From positions 1 through 22,817 of the forward strand of contig SMXR01000040.1 of assembly GCA_004356215.1 (NCBI GenBank): DNA of 22,817 nt. The letters run 5' to 3'. The notes under the pieces were generated by a model. That model was not told the DNA's origin. It did no database searches and saw nothing but the letters and a program-made list of their open reading frames with translations. Positions 15,984 through 22,817 of the stretch are shown here, in pieces. Position numbers and translations under genes: made by a program. The DNA is from Alphaproteobacteria bacterium (GTDB taxonomy: Bacteria; Pseudomonadota; Alphaproteobacteria; Sphingomonadales; SMXR01). Position 1 is the stretch's first letter. Each line of letters begins with the position of its first letter.

Positions 15984-16004
15984 TTCCGCCGATGGTCGGC
16001 GGAA
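15984..16004 (+). promoter_or_regulatory. perfect hairpin in the rpsF leader
   Basis: TTCCGCCGA and TCGGCGGAA form a 9-base-pair stem with no mismatch around the loop TGG, ending 10 bases before the AAGGAG ribosome site of rpsF. It is followed by AAAACG, not a T run, so it is not an intrinsic terminator. Leaders of rpsF in many bacteria carry an RNA motif bound by the S6:S18 complex for feedback control; this hairpin is in the right place, but I cannot match it to that consensus, so the regulatory role is inference. Confidence 0.5.
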
Positions 16005-16030
16005 AACGATCAGCAAGGAGAAACTAAAAA

Positions 16031-16582
16031 ATGGCTTTTTACGAGCACGTTTTCATCACCCGTCCCGATATGACCGAGGCCCAGGTGAAAACAATGACCG
16101 AAGACTTCACAAAAATTATCAAGGACAATGGCGGCAAGGTCGCCAAGAACGAATATTGGGGCCTGAGAACCCTGGCCTATAAAATCAAGAAAAATAAAAA
16201 AGGGCATTATATTCTTTTTAATATCGATGGCCCCCATCCGGCGGTGGCCGAACTCGAGCGCAAACAGCGCATCGATGAGAACGTCCTCCGGTTCATGACC
16301 ATCCGCGTCGATGAAATGGAAGAAGGCCCGTCTATTATGATGCGCAGCAAATCTTCCGGTGATTATGATCGCAGAGACTCCAGAGGAGGCGACCGTCCGC
16401 CGCGCCGGTTTGATGATAAAAAACCATTTGTTAAAAAACCAGATGAAACAAAAACTGAAAATAAAAAAACTGACGATAAAAAAACAGATGACCCCAAGAC
16501 TGATGAAACCAAGACTGATGAAACCAAGGCTGATGAAACCAAGGCTGATGAAACCAAATCTGGAAAAGAGGGAGACAAATAA
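16031..16582 (+). CDS. rpsF: 30S ribosomal protein S6 with a long repeat-bearing tail
   Basis: S6 binds 16S rRNA with S18 in the platform of the 30S subunit. The core (about 1-100) is canonical: MAFYEHVFITRPDMTEAQV, YWGLRTLAYKIKKNKKGHYI and RIDENVLRFMTIRVDE. The product is 183 residues; the tail from about 101 is low-complexity and highly charged, with an arginine/glycine-rich part (RRDSRGGDRPPRRF) and then lysine/aspartate/glutamate/threonine repeats of the type DETKT and DETKA. The tail is unlikely to fold. AAGGAG lies 10 bases before the ATG. The stop overlaps the rpsR start (TAATG), so the two are coupled. C-terminal extensions of S6 occur in alphaproteobacteria, but this one is long and repeat-built. 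Confidence 0.96.
   Translation: MAFYEHVFITRPDMTEAQVKTMTEDFTKIIKDNGGKVAKNEYWGLRTLAYKIKKNKKGHYILFNIDGPHPAVAELERKQRIDENVLRFMTIRVDEMEEGPSIMMRSKSSGDYDRRDSRGGDRPPRRFDDKKPFVKKPDETKTENKKTDDKKTDDPKTDETKTDETKADETKADETKSGKEGDK
16487..16561 (+). repeat. five 15-bp tandem repeats within rpsF
   Basis: Units begin at 16487, 16502, 16517, 16532 and 16547 and follow GATGAAACCAAGRCT with a few substitutions; the third and fourth are identical. Each encodes one D-E-T-K-(T/A) pentapeptide (first unit D-D-P-K-T). The period is a multiple of three, so gain or loss of a unit would keep the frame. Confidence 0.93.
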
Positions 16583-16827
16583 TGGCTGAAGATAGTGGCT
16601 TCAAGCGTAAACCCTTTTTCCGGCGCCGCAAGAGCTGCCCGTTTACGGGCCCCGACGCGATCAAGATTGATTATAAAGATACCCGCACTCTTGGACGCTT
16701 TATTTCCGAGCGGGGCAAAATTGTCCCGAGCCGGATCACCGCCGTCAGCGCGAAAAAACAACGCGAGCTGGCCAAAGCCATCAAACGCGCCCGGACATTG
16801 GCCCTGCTGCCATATGTCCAGGACTAG
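16582..16827 (+). CDS. rpsR: 30S ribosomal protein S18
   Basis: S18 pairs with S6 on the 30S platform. The 81-residue product is standard: basic N-terminus FKRKPFFRRRKSCPFTG (one cysteine, C19), IDYKDTRTLGRFISERGKIV and the C-terminal KKQRELAKAIKRARTLALLP. Its ATG overlaps the rpsF stop by one base, and GGGAGAC near 16570-16576 serves as ribosome site. rplI follows after 11 bases. Identity is secure. Confidence 0.97.
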   Translation: MAEDSGFKRKPFFRRRKSCPFTGPDAIKIDYKDTRTLGRFISERGKIVPSRITAVSAKKQRELAKAIKRARTLALLPYVQD

Positions 16828-16838
16828 GGGGAGCGATC

Positions 16839-17513
16839 ATGCAACTTATTCTTCTTGAACGCATTGGCAAACTTGGCCAGATTGGCGACATCGTGACCGT
16901 CAAAGACGGCTATGCCCGCAACTTCCTGTTGCCCAAGAAAAAAGCTCTTCGGGCCACGGAAGCCAACAAAATATATTTTGAACAGCAAAGAAAATCGATC
17001 GAAGCGCGCAATGCCGAGCAAATCAAAGCGGCTGAAAAAGTCGCCAAACAAACCCAGGGCGCCAAGGTCATATTGCTGCGTCAAGCCGGTGAAACCGGCC
17101 AACTTTACGGTTCGGTAACCTCGCGGGATATTGCGGTGGAACTGCGCAAACAAAAAATCCAGGTGCGCCGCGGCAATATTATCCTCGATAGCCCGATCAA
17201 GGAAATCGGGATCGCCAAAGTCAAGGTCAGCTTGCACGCGGATGTGATTATCGAAGTCGATGTCAACGTTGCGCGTTCGGCCGAAGAAGCCCAGGCGCAA
17301 GTTATCACCGCCGTTAAATTGTTCGAATCAAAAGAACTGGCCGAAGCCGCCGAAGCCGCCCTGTCTGATGAGCCCGCCGAGGAGGAAGCCGCTGAAGAAG
17401 CAGGTGAAGAAGCAGGTGAAGAAGTACCTGAAGAGGCTTCTGAAGAGGAATCGAAAGAAAAAGGCGAACCTGAAGACGCCAGCGAAAAAGAAGCCGGCAA
17501 AGCTAAAAAATAA
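16839..17513 (+). CDS. rplI: 50S ribosomal protein L9 with an acidic tail
   Basis: L9 binds 23S rRNA at the base of the L1 stalk and helps hold reading frame. The N-domain (1-50) has the signature LGQIGDIVTVKDGYARNFLLP; the connecting helix and C-domain extend to about residue 149 (GQLYGSVTSRDIA, KVKVSLHADVIIEVDV). The normal family length is about 149; this product has 224. Residues from about 162 on form a strongly acidic, alanine/glutamate-rich tail (for example EEAGEEAGEEVPEEASEE), closing with a few lysines. Acidic L9 tails are known in alphaproteobacteria, so this is an extended version. GGGGGAG precedes the ATG. It is the last gene of the operon, followed by a strong terminator. Confidence 0.96.
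   Translation: MQLILLERIGKLGQIGDIVTVKDGYARNFLLPKKKALRATEANKIYFEQQRKSIEARNAEQIKAAEKVAKQTQGAKVILLRQAGETGQLYGSVTSRDIAVELRKQKIQVRRGNIILDSPIKEIGIAKVKVSLHADVIIEVDVNVARSAEEAQAQVITAVKLFESKELAEAAEAALSDEPAEEEAAEEAGEEAGEEVPEEASEEESKEKGEPEDASEKEAGKAKK
17394..17453 (+). repeat. five 12-bp imperfect tandem repeats within rplI
   Basis: Units begin at 17394, 17406, 17418, 17430 and 17442. The first two are identical (GAAGAAGCAGGT); the others keep GAAGAR and vary in the second half. They encode E-E-x-x tetrapeptides (EEAG, EEAG, EEVP, EEAS, EEES). The period keeps frame, suggesting growth of the tail by slippage or unequal crossover. Confidence 0.85.
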
Positions 17514-17533
17514 TTTCAAAAACAACCGCTTTC

Positions 17534-17565
17534 AAAACGGCCTCTTTTTTGGGGCCGTTTTTTTT
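17534..17565 (+). terminator. Rho-independent terminator of the rpsF-rpsR-rplI operon
   Basis: AAAACGGCC (17534-17542) pairs perfectly with GGCCGTTTT (17553-17561) around a 10-base loop, and the 3' arm continues into a run of eight T residues (17558-17565). It lies about 20 bases after the rplI stop. This is the clearest terminator in the window. Confidence 0.93.
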
Positions 17566-17579
17566 ATGAACACGTCTAT

Positions 17580-17600
17580 TTATCCCCAATGTTATCCCCC
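17580..17600 (+). other. two DnaA-box-like 9-mers upstream of dnaB
   Basis: TTATCCCCA (17580-17588) and TTATCCCCC (17592-17600) start 12 bases apart. They differ from the DnaA box TTATCCACA by one and two bases respectively. They lie between the rplI terminator and dnaB and may be chance or a diverged DnaA site. Immediately after, CCCCCTGT and ACAGCGGGG could form a stem with one bulged base; it lacks a T run and is not a terminator. Confidence 0.25.
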
Positions 17601-17701
17601 TGTGTGAAAAACAGCGGGGTCAAAATCGTGATAACCAAGATTTTCTTTATGGTTTACCCTTACATAAATCCCGCACATTATTTGAGGGGGAGACCACCAA
17701 A

Positions 17702-19201
17702 ATGGCCGAAACGCTGAAAACACCTGAAACCGCCAACGATGACCTGAATTACCGGGAGCTGCCGCATAACCTGGAGGCCGAGCAAGCGCTCCTGGGGGCG
17801 CTTCTTATCAATAACGCCGCCGCAGAGAAGGTTCAGGGCTTTCTGGAGCAGGAACATTTTTTTGAGCCCGTTCATGGCCGCATCTATGACGCTATCATAA
17901 AATTGACCGACCGCGGCCAGACCGCCGACCCGATCAAGCTGAAACCATATTTCAAGGACGACCCGGCGCTGGAAGACGTTGGCGGGACGTCTTATATCAT
18001 CCGCCTTGCCGGTTCGGCGCCGACGGTTTTCAACCCGGAAGATTACGCCAGAACGGTTTACGACCTGGCGCGGCGCCGCGACTTGATAGAAATCTCTGAA
18101 AAAATGATGCAGACCGCATATAATTCGCCAATCGATTCAAGTGCCGCGGAGCAAATTGAAGACGCCGAAAAAGACTTATTTAACCTGGCCGAACTGGGCG
18201 CCCACGAAGGCGGTTTCAAACGCTTTGGCGGGGCGCTGGCTCAGGCGCTTGAAAATATTGATTCGGCCCGCAAGGACCCCGATGATTTGAGCGGCATCAC
18301 CACCGGCCTGAAGGGCCTCAACGATAAATTCGGCGGGCTGCACAAAAGCGATCTTAAAATCCTCGCCGGGCGCCCGGCGATGGGTAAAACCTCGCTGGCC
18401 ACCAATATCGCCTTCGCCGCCGCAAAACGCTATCTGGCAGACAAGGCCAGCGGCGCCGACATGGAAAAATCAAAGGGGGCGGTGGTTGGTTTCTTTTCGC
18501 TTGAAATGTCGTCCGACCAGCTCGCGGCCCGTATTTTGGCCGAACGTTCAAAAATTCCATCTGATAAGCTCAGGCGGGGAAAAATCAGGGAAACTGAATT
18601 TCGCGAAATTGTCCGCGCGGTGCATGAACTGGAAGACGTCCCGCTTTTTATCGATGACACCCCGGGGCTGACCGTAGCGGCGCTCAGAACCCGGGCGCGG
18701 CGCCTGAAGCGGCTTGAGGGCCTGTCCTTGATCGTGGTCGATTACCTGCAGCTTTTGCGCGGCAGCGGCAAGGGCACCGCCGCCGATAACCGCGTCATGG
18801 AAATTTCAGAGATTACCCGCGGCCTCAAGAACCTAGCCAAGGAATTGAACGTGCCGGTTTTGGCCTTGAGCCAGCTGTCGCGAGCGGTCGAACATCGGGA
18901 TAACAAGCGCCCGCATTTGGCTGACTTGCGCGAATCGGGCACGATTGAACAAGACGCCGATATGGTGATGTTCGTCTACCGCGAAGAATATTATAAAGAG
19001 AAGGAAAAGCCTTCTGAAAGCGATACCGAGGCTATTGAAAAATGGCAAACGGAAATGAATGATCTGATGGGAAAAGTCGAAGTCATAATCGGCAAGCAGC
19101 GCCACGGACCTACCGGAACGGTTTACCTTCATTTTGAACCGGAATTAACGCGCTTCAGTGATCCCACCGATGAATCCCGGCTGCCCGAGCAAACCGGCTG
19201 A
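17702..19201 (+). CDS. dnaB: replicative DNA helicase DnaB
   Basis: Hexameric 5'-3' helicase that unwinds DNA at the replication fork and binds primase. The 499-residue product has the N-terminal primase-interaction domain (about 18-125: LPHNLEAEQALLGALL, FFEPVHGRIYDAI), a linker, and a RecA-like motor: Walker A GRPAMGKTS (223-231), FFSLEMSSDQL with catalytic E268, Walker B IVVDYLQLL (344-352), QLSRAVEHR, DLRESGTIEQDAD (408-420), and KQRHGPTGTV (465-474) with the arginine finger. A short insertion after Walker A (about 243-258) is usual in alphaproteobacteria. GAGGGGGAG precedes the ATG. No intein is present. mlaE starts 5 bases after the stop; alr, often between, is missing. Confidence 0.97.
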   Translation: MAETLKTPETANDDLNYRELPHNLEAEQALLGALLINNAAAEKVQGFLEQEHFFEPVHGRIYDAIIKLTDRGQTADPIKLKPYFKDDPALEDVGGTSYIIRLAGSAPTVFNPEDYARTVYDLARRRDLIEISEKMMQTAYNSPIDSSAAEQIEDAEKDLFNLAELGAHEGGFKRFGGALAQALENIDSARKDPDDLSGITTGLKGLNDKFGGLHKSDLKILAGRPAMGKTSLATNIAFAAAKRYLADKASGADMEKSKGAVVGFFSLEMSSDQLAARILAERSKIPSDKLRRGKIRETEFREIVRAVHELEDVPLFIDDTPGLTVAALRTRARRLKRLEGLSLIVVDYLQLLRGSGKGTAADNRVMEISEITRGLKNLAKELNVPVLALSQLSRAVEHRDNKRPHLADLRESGTIEQDADMVMFVYREEYYKEKEKPSESDTEAIEKWQTEMNDLMGKVEVIIGKQRHGPTGTVYLHFEPELTRFSDPTDESRLPEQTG

Positions 19202-19206
19202 CGGTT

Positions 19207-19980
19207 ATGGGGTTTCTGGCAACCATCGGACGGTATTTTATTGGGGCCCTGGCGGAGATTGGCCGGGTTTCCCGCTTTTCTTACGAGGCGGTGACACATA
19301 TCGTACGCCCTCCCCTCTATTATCCGCTGATTGGCCGCCAGATGCTTTCGATTGGCTATTTTTCCCTGCCCGTGGTTGGCCTGACGGCAATCTTTACCGG
19401 CGCGGCCTTGGCCCAGCAGATTTTTGTCGGCACCGCCCGCTTTAACGCCGAAGCAACCGTCGCCGGGATCGTGGTTATTGCCATTGTGCGTGAGCTGGGT
19501 CCGGTTTTGGGCGGCCTGATGGTTGCCGGGCGGGTGTCATCGGCGATGGCCGCTGAAATCGGCACCATGCGGGTTTCGGAACAAATCGATGCGCTGGTGA
19601 CATTGTCCACCAACCCTTACAAATACCTGATTGTCCCGCGCCTGATCGCGGCGGTGATTACCTTGCCGCTGCTGGTTATTGTCGCCAACATCATTGGTGT
19701 TTTTGGCGGTTTTTTGGTCGGCACCCAGAAACTCGGCTTCAATGCGGCCAACTATCTGCAAGTGACAATGGATTTTCTTGAGGCTTCGGATATTTATTCG
19801 GCGCTGGTCAAGGCCGCGGTCTTTGGCTTTATCATCGCGCTGATGGGCACCTATCACGGCTTTCATAGCCGCGGCGGCGCCGCCGGGGTGGGTGCGGCCA
19901 CCACCAACGCGGTGGTCACCGCCTTTATCCTGATCCTTTTGGCCAACCTGATCATAACAATAAATGTGTTTGGCTCGTGA
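19207..19980 (+). CDS. mlaE: phospholipid ABC transporter permease MlaE
   Basis: Inner-membrane permease of the MCE/Mla system that moves phospholipids between the inner and outer membranes. The 257-residue product has several hydrophobic segments (about 50-75, 84-108, 145-172, 198-216 and 234-255) and the family core RELGPVLGGLMVAGRVSSA followed by MAAEIGTMRVSEQIDAL (113-130), with the characteristic E-Q-x-D-A-L. The ATG at 19207 is 5 bases after dnaB, with no obvious Shine-Dalgarno, so translational coupling to dnaB is likely. Its stop overlaps the GTG start of mlaF. The substrate-binding MlaD-type gene is not in this window. Confidence 0.93.
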   Translation: MGFLATIGRYFIGALAEIGRVSRFSYEAVTHIVRPPLYYPLIGRQMLSIGYFSLPVVGLTAIFTGAALAQQIFVGTARFNAEATVAGIVVIAIVRELGPVLGGLMVAGRVSSAMAAEIGTMRVSEQIDALVTLSTNPYKYLIVPRLIAAVITLPLLVIVANIIGVFGGFLVGTQKLGFNAANYLQVTMDFLEASDIYSALVKAAVFGFIIALMGTYHGFHSRGGAAGVGAATTNAVVTAFILILLANLIITINVFGS

Positions 19981-20756
19981 GCAAGACCCCGAAAATATCA
20001 ATCAAGGGGCTTTACAAGGGCTTTGCCGGCAACCCGGTCCTCAAGGGCCTTGACCTGGATATTATGGCCGGCGAATCGGTTGTTGTGATCGGCGGCTCGG
20101 GCACCGGAAAATCGGTGCTGGTGAAATGTATCCTCGGGCTGATGGCCCCCGATGCCGGGGAAATTTTGATCGATGGCAAAAATATCGCCGCCAGTGCCAA
20201 ATCGTTGCGTGACGAATTTATGAAAAAAGTCGGCATGCTGTTCCAGGGCGGCGCTTTGTTTGACTCGCTATCCGTCTGGGAAAACGTCGCCTTTGGCCTG
20301 ATCCGTGCCCACGGCATGGCGAAAGAGGCGGCCCGGGAGGTGGCGATTGAAAAGCTCGCCCGCGTTGGTCTGGCCGAAGATGTCGCCACCCTTCGCCCTG
20401 ATGAACTGTCCGGCGGGATGAAAAAGCGGGTGGCGCTGGCCCGGGCGATTGCGGCAAACCCCGAGATTATATTTTTTGACGAACCAACCACCGGTCTTGA
20501 CCCGATCATGGCCGATGTTATCAACGGGCTGATTACCGAATGCGTCAAGGACCTTGGCGCCACCACGCTGACGATCACCCACGATATGTCCAGCGTCCAT
20601 AAAATTGCCGATAAAGCAGCCATGCTCCACGCCGGGAAAATCATCTGGCACGGCAGCCGCAAGGAGCTGGCCAACACCAAAAACCCCTTTGTCCGCCAGT
20701 TTGTTGCTGGGTCCGCCGATGGCCCGATCAAGATGGCGCTCGCGGGAGGGGTGTAA
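19977..20756 (+). CDS. mlaF: phospholipid ABC transporter ATP-binding protein MlaF
   Basis: ATPase that powers the MlaE permease. The 259-residue product starts with GTG, which overlaps the mlaE stop as GTGA. Motifs run in order: Walker A GGSGTGKS (39-46), Q-loop FQGGALFDSLSVWENVAF (89-106; the GALFDSL stretch is typical of MlaF), signature ELSGGMKKRVALARAI (143-158), Walker B IIFFDEPTTGLDP (164-176) and H-loop H202 in TITHDMSS. The overlap and the GALFDSL segment identify it as the partner of MlaE, not a general importer ATPase. radA begins two bases after its stop. MlaD, MlaB and MlaC equivalents are not seen nearby. Confidence 0.94.
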   Translation: MSKTPKISIKGLYKGFAGNPVLKGLDLDIMAGESVVVIGGSGTGKSVLVKCILGLMAPDAGEILIDGKNIAASAKSLRDEFMKKVGMLFQGGALFDSLSVWENVAFGLIRAHGMAKEAAREVAIEKLARVGLAEDVATLRPDELSGGMKKRVALARAIAANPEIIFFDEPTTGLDPIMADVINGLITECVKDLGATTLTITHDMSSVHKIADKAAMLHAGKIIWHGSRKELANTKNPFVRQFVAGSADGPIKMALAGGV

Positions 20757-20757
20757 T

Positions 20758-22125
20758 ATGGCGCGGGGTCATCAAAACTTTGTCTGCCAGGCCTGTGGCG
20801 CGCTCACCAAAAAGTGGCAGGGCAAGTGCGATGCTTGCGGCGAATGGAATACGATTTTGGAAGAGGTCGCGCTTGAAGCCCCGGGTTTCGGGCAAGGCGC
20901 GGGCAAGGGCAAGGCGGTTAAACTCTCATCCCTCAGCGGTCCGGCGGATCGCTCTGAACGCTTTATGACCGGGATTGCAGAGTTTGACCGGACGCTTGGC
21001 GGCGGTGCGGTGCCCGGCACCGCCATTCTGGTCGGCGGCGATCCCGGTATCGGCAAATCCACCTTGTTGTTGCAGGCACTGGCCAGGATGTCTGAATCGG
21101 GCTTGAAATGCGTCTATATCACCGGCGAAGAATCGGTCGACCAGATCCGCCTCAGGGCATCGCGGCTGGGCCTTCAGGACGCTGATATCAAGGTCGCGTC
21201 CGAGACCCGGGTCAAGGATATCCTGGCCACCCTGACCAGTGCCGAGAGGCCCGATGTTGTGGTGATCGATTCGATCCAGACGATGTATTCGGAGGCGGTC
21301 GACTCCTCTCCGGGGTCATTGACCCAGGTGCGGTTGTCTTCACAGAACCTGATCCACTTTGCCAAAAAAACCGGGGCGGCGATATTCCTGATCGGTCATG
21401 TCACCAAAAGCGGCCAGCTTGCCGGGCCCAAGACCATGGAACACATGGTCGATACGGTTTTGTATTTTGAGGGCGAGAAGACCTACCAGTATCGCATTTT
21501 GCGCACCACAAAAAACCGTTTCGGCAGCAACGATGAAATCGGCGTTTTTGAAATGACCGGGACCGGCCTGATTGAGGTTAAAAACCCCTCCTCGCTATTT
21601 CTGTCGGACCATAAAGAGGCAACCGAAGGCCTCGCGGTGTTCCCCTCAATTGAGGGCACCCGGGCGCTGTTGGTCGAGATTGAAGCGCTGGTCGTCGGCT
21701 CGCCGGCGGCGATGCCGCGGCGCGCTGTGGTGGGGTGGGACAGCGGCCGTCTGGCCATGGTCCTGGCGGTTCTGGATGCCCGCCTGGGGCTTGGCTTTGG
21801 CGCTTCGGATGTCTACCTGAATATCGCCGGAGGCATGAAGGTGGTTGAACCCGCGGGCGATGTCCCGGTGGCCGCCGCGCTGATCTCTTCGCTGACCAAA
21901 CGCCCGCTGCCCGCAGATATGGTGATGCTCGGTGAAATATCGCTCTCGGGCGATATCCGCCCGGCGGCGCACCTGAAAGCGCGCCTGAAAGAGGCTGAAA
22001 AACTTGGTTTTGGCCGTGCCCTGGTGCCCAAAGCCGCAAAATTGCCAAAAACCACCCTCAACCTGATCAAGGTCGAAAAAGTGGGCGACTTGTTGGATTT
22101 ATTTGATATAAAGGCGACATCATAG
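20758..22125 (+). CDS. radA: DNA repair protein RadA
   Basis: RadA (Sms) is a RecA-like, DnaB-type helicase that promotes branch migration during recombinational repair. The 455-residue product has an N-terminal C4 zinc finger (C10, C13, C24, C27 in FVCQACGALTKKW and GKCDACGEW), Walker A GGDPGIGKST (93-102), Walker B VVVIDSIQTMYS (167-178), the RadA-specific KNRFGSNDE (252-260), and a Lon-protease-like C-domain from about 285 (GGMKVVEPAGDVPVAAAL, 358-375; LGEISLSGDIRP, 391-402). The start at 20758 is chosen because GGAGGGG precedes it and the zinc finger follows at once; the frame is open upstream to 20605, but only inside mlaF. It begins 2 bases after mlaF. Confidence 0.96.
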   Translation: MARGHQNFVCQACGALTKKWQGKCDACGEWNTILEEVALEAPGFGQGAGKGKAVKLSSLSGPADRSERFMTGIAEFDRTLGGGAVPGTAILVGGDPGIGKSTLLLQALARMSESGLKCVYITGEESVDQIRLRASRLGLQDADIKVASETRVKDILATLTSAERPDVVVIDSIQTMYSEAVDSSPGSLTQVRLSSQNLIHFAKKTGAAIFLIGHVTKSGQLAGPKTMEHMVDTVLYFEGEKTYQYRILRTTKNRFGSNDEIGVFEMTGTGLIEVKNPSSLFLSDHKEATEGLAVFPSIEGTRALLVEIEALVVGSPAAMPRRAVVGWDSGRLAMVLAVLDARLGLGFGASDVYLNIAGGMKVVEPAGDVPVAAALISSLTKRPLPADMVMLGEISLSGDIRPAAHLKARLKEAEKLGFGRALVPKAAKLPKTTLNLIKVEKVGDLLDLFDIKATS

Positions 22126-22152
22126 TGCCATAGCAAAAAGGGTTTTTAAAAC

Positions 22153-22817
22153 ATGTTTGGGTTTACATCGTTTGATATTCTTGTCACCGCCGCGGTTTTG
22201 ATCTCGCTGGTGGTTGGTTTTTCCCGGGGGTTCACCTCCGAAGTCCTGAAACTGGTGGCCTGGGCCGGGGCAATTTTCCTGACCATTATTAGCCTGCCCA
22301 TCGCCAATGAATTTATGCAGGCGATTATCCCGGTGGTCTTTCTGGCAAATATTGTCGCCATGGTTGTCAGTTTTTCCGTCAGCATCTTTTTCCTGAGTTT
22401 TCTGGCGAAATTTGTCGCCGATCGCATCAGCACTTCATTCGTTGGCCCGCTCGACCGCGCTTTGGGGGCCTTTTTTGGTTTCGGCCGTGGTTTCCTGATT
22501 ATCTCGGCGCTGTTTCTCATGTACAGCAAGTTTGTCCCCGAACCCGCCCAGGGTCCATGGATCCAGGATGCGCGCTTCAAGGGTATTGTGGTCATGGGGG
22601 CGGCAACCCTGGAAGACATAACGCCGGACCTGTTTGACGAGGCCAAGTCGCTGGGCGCCAAGGTAATCGAGGGCGATACCGCTGGACTCCTGGAAGATAT
22701 CAAGCCCGACATACCCAGCGCTGATGAGGTCATGGACTATACCCTTGAGCAACGCGAAAATCTTGAAGAGCTTCTGGATGACGTTGAAGATGAAGAAAAT
22801 GACGAGGGCGAAGAGTA
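22153..22817 (+). CDS. cvpA: CvpA family membrane protein, stop codon cut by window end
   Basis: CvpA-family proteins are multi-spanning inner-membrane proteins, named for a role in colicin V production and linked to envelope stress tolerance. From ATG 22153 the frame is open for 221 codons and the window ends on TA, so one more base would probably complete a stop and the gene is essentially whole. Residues 1-125 contain four hydrophobic helices (about 8-24, 31-52, 58-86, 108-125) and the family motif DRALGAFFGFGRGF (101-114). The C-terminus is acidic (last 20 residues mostly D and E). AAGGG lies about 10 bases upstream. It follows radA by 27 bases; radA-cvpA, often with purF next, is a common order. 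Confidence 0.9.
   Translation, partial: MFGFTSFDILVTAAVLISLVVGFSRGFTSEVLKLVAWAGAIFLTIISLPIANEFMQAIIPVVFLANIVAMVVSFSVSIFFLSFLAKFVADRISTSFVGPLDRALGAFFGFGRGFLIISALFLMYSKFVPEPAQGPWIQDARFKGIVVMGAATLEDITPDLFDEAKSLGAKVIEGDTAGLLEDIKPDIPSADEVMDYTLEQRENLEELLDDVEDEENDEGEE

Noticed and set aside
16363..16761. Long opposite-strand open frames over the rpsF and rplI tails
   Set aside because: They are low-complexity mirror frames of the repeats, without ribosome sites or family motifs.
17653..17681. Possible dnaB promoter TTTACC-17-CATTAT
   Set aside because: The start would fall within the dnaB ribosome binding site, leaving no usable leader.
17702..19201. Intein in DnaB
   Set aside because: Motor motifs are contiguous and the length is normal for the family.
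20605..22125. Longer radA frame starting inside mlaF
   Set aside because: The upstream part is an out-of-frame reading of mlaF; the zinc finger and a strong ribosome site place the start at 20758.

Overview
This window is a dense chromosomal stretch of about 52% G+C by eye. It is almost certainly from an alphaproteobacterium. The evidence is gene order: holC-pepA next to lptD-surA-pdxA-rsmA, then gmk, mltG, fabF-acpP-fabG-fabD, rpsF-rpsR-rplI, dnaB, mlaE-mlaF, radA and cvpA are the familiar housekeeping neighbourhood of that class (Rhodospirillales-like arrangements in particular). I would not name a genus. No tRNA, rRNA, CRISPR array, transposase, integrase or phage gene is visible, and no intergenic gap exceeds 300 bp (the largest, about 235 bp, lies between pepA and lptD).

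Layout. (1) 1-2557, minus strand: pepA -> holC -> ndk (peptide turnover, DNA polymerase III chi subunit, nucleoside diphosphate kinase). ndk has its own clear sigma70-type promoter and a 3' terminator that overlaps the possible 3' end of an unidentified convergent gene. (2) 2793-8245, plus strand: lptD, surA, pdxA and rsmA. The first two build the outer membrane, the third makes pyridoxal phosphate and the fourth methylates 16S rRNA. (3) 8242-9723: gmk (minus) and an extra short-chain dehydrogenase (plus). (4) 9720-14278, minus strand: fabD -> fabG -> acpP, a terminator, then a promoter and fabF -> mltG. This is the core of type II fatty acid synthesis plus the peptidoglycan-strand terminase. 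(5) 14423-15898: a secreted serine hydrolase of the beta-lactamase/PBP fold, sitting between fabD and rpsF. (6) 15930-17565: ribosomal protein operon rpsF-rpsR-rplI with a promoter, a structured leader and a strong terminator. (7) 17702-22817: dnaB, mlaE-mlaF (inner-membrane core of the phospholipid transporter), radA and cvpA, all on the plus strand and tightly packed. cvpA is cut one base short of its stop by the window end.

The genes mostly serve envelope growth (LptD, SurA, Fab enzymes, ACP, MltG, MlaEF) and replication/translation (HolC, Ndk, Gmk, RsmA, S6, S18, L9, DnaB, RadA).

I found no convincing new multi-gene system. What departs from the usual alphaproteobacterial order is: no lptF-lptG between pepA and lptD; no yicC between gmk and mltG, with an opposite-strand dehydrogenase there instead; no alr between dnaB and mlaE; and a secreted serine hydrolase inserted between fabD and rpsF. 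Other points of interest are in-frame tandem DNA repeats that build long charged tails on ribosomal proteins S6 and L9, a perfect hairpin in the rpsF leader, and two pairs of convergent genes whose stop codons overlap.
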